A program made the translations under genes and the position numbers. Of a DNA stretch of 20,306 nt, positions 19,500-20,306 are shown one piece after another (position 1 is the first letter of the stretch; each line of letters opens with the position of its first letter). The notes beneath the pieces are model-generated. The model worked only from the letters and a program-made list of their open reading frames with translations, ran no database searches and was not told where the DNA came from. Source of the stretch: Saccoglossus kowalevskii (lineage: Eukaryota; Hemichordata; Enteropneusta; Harrimaniidae); the NCBI RefSeq assembly GCF_000003605.2, contig NW_003149768.1:185268-205573 (forward strand), in the 5' to 3' direction.

Positions 19500-20282
19500 A
19501 TGCAGTTCAGTTTGGTGTTTATGTTGGTAGCGCTGATGTTTGTGAGTATTAAGTACATAAATTGAAACTTATACTGCCATGCGATGACATCCTTGTATGT
19601 GTCGATGCGTTTTTTCATATTACGTCATCCAAATCAAAACTCTCAATAGGGAATAAATTTTGAAATGTTAGCCACTAAACATTTTGTTTACTATTTGTAT
19701 TACAGATGATTACAGACGGTTTCGATTATTGTAAGTTATACATACGTCATTTTTCTTCTCAAAATATTTATCACATATCAAATTATATGATGCTCTGGCA
19801 TAGGAAATTTAGATCGTATAAAGAACTTTTGACAATGTATTTGTTTTGTGAAATCTGGAATATAGGAAAAACTGACTGATAAATTTACACTTTTTATTGT
19901 TTAATGGATTATGCAATATCTCGTATACAATGGTAAAACACAATGCAAATCACTGTGTATGTTTCTCGTCCATTACATGCACTCACGTTAAGTCACAAAC
20001 AAGTTCGTTGCTCTATAAGATTGGTACACTAATAAATCGCCTCCCAGTAGCATATAAAAACAATAATAATGTTACTGAAATCGGGATGGTCATCATTTAC
20101 ATGTATATGTGCGAATGAATGAAACACAATTTGTTTACGAGACTTCTTGTAAAATAGTTGTGTGCATCTCAGCGACATTGCGAGACTTTCTCTCAAGACC
20201 GCCAAACATTACTCTCTTCGACTTGAAGCGTCGCGACGTGACACAACTAGCAGTGCAGGCAACTCAAAGTAAATCAACGTGA
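19500..20282 (+). CDS. candidate small secreted peptide gene, three exons
   Basis: Exon 1 (19500-19541) encodes MQFSLVFMLVALMF, a signal-peptide-like core, and ends at GTGAGT. Exon 2 (19706-19730) is a 25-nt micro-exon between TTGTATTACAG and GTAAGT, encoding MITDGFDY plus one base. Exon 3 (20173-20282) follows GTGCATCTCAG. With the phases joined, its frame is open for 35 codons to TGA, and AATAAA follows at 20286-20291. The product would be 58 residues with no cysteine. A Lys-Arg-Arg in the middle of exon 3 could be a prohormone-convertase site. Exon 3 is CpG-richer than its surroundings. Together with the TATA box this suggests a short secreted or neuropeptide-like precursor. No family is recognised. 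Alternatives are an acceptor at 19716, a donor-like GTAAAT inside exon 3, or further exons beyond the window. All joins are inferred. Confidence 0.4.
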
Positions 20283-20285
20283 CAC

Positions 20286-20291
20286 AATAAA
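20286..20291 (+). terminator. possible poly(A) signal AATAAA
   Basis: AATAAA begins four bases after the stop codon of the candidate secreted peptide. Such closeness is unusual, and the downstream GT-rich element would lie at or beyond the window edge. Confidence 0.25.
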
Positions 20292-20306
20292 CCGAACAAG
20301 CTCGGA

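Noticed and set aside
19897-20118. 73-codon plus-strand frame with several cysteines
   Set aside because: Low-complexity AT-rich sequence inside the predicted second intron of the secreted-peptide gene; no good acceptor puts it in phase with exon 2.
1-20306. CRISPR array, rRNA genes, viral genes, prokaryotic operons
   Set aside because: No direct-repeat/spacer structure, no rRNA-like sequence and no bacterial-style gene packing. The repeats present are minisatellites and MITEs.

Overview
The window is AT-rich animal genomic DNA. It has long noncoding stretches, many small non-autonomous DNA transposons, minisatellite arrays, spliceosomal GT/AG signals and one long intronless gene for a TRIM-NHL protein. 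No bacterial or viral gene organisation is visible. The TRIM-NHL domain order, the repeat density and the split short genes fit a marine invertebrate bilaterian (lophotrochozoan or hemichordate-like). The species cannot be fixed from the sequence.

Layout. Positions 1-5240 are mostly unassigned AT-rich DNA. They hold two related TA-flanked MITE-like elements (2945-3272 and 4365-4558), the first carrying a 42-bp tandem array. A CpG- and GC-richer island at about 5240-5930 contains the best candidate first coding exon on the minus strand (5745-5703, with a consensus GTAAGT donor); the rest of that gene was not located. From 6419 to 7304 there are three inverted-repeat elements. Two AACAC-rich arrays (8040-9010 and 10475-10990) bracket a 1.4-kb core with another foldback element (9859-9974). 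A decayed LINE ORF2 C-terminus lies at 11224-11640. A 165-bp TTAA-flanked element (12206-12370) has an inverted copy of exactly the same length at 18350-18514.

The one secure gene is the 664-codon RING/B-box/coiled-coil/NHL protein at 13494-15488 on the plus strand, with a likely poly(A) signal at 16270. It lies between the two inverted 165-bp elements. A tRNA-like SINE head is on the minus strand near 17306-17385.

At the right edge is a possible new gene for a small secreted peptide (plus strand, exons 19500-19541, 19706-19730 and 20173-20282). It has a TATA box, a hydrophobic signal-like first exon, a 25-nt micro-exon and a terminal exon encoding a Lys-Arg-Arg site. The joined frame stays open to a stop that is followed by AATAAA. 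This is the most interesting unassigned coding signal, but it rests on splice-site reading alone.

I see no operon-like cooperation between genes. The main theme is repeat-driven structure around one TRIM-NHL gene and two gene starts that can be seen only in part.
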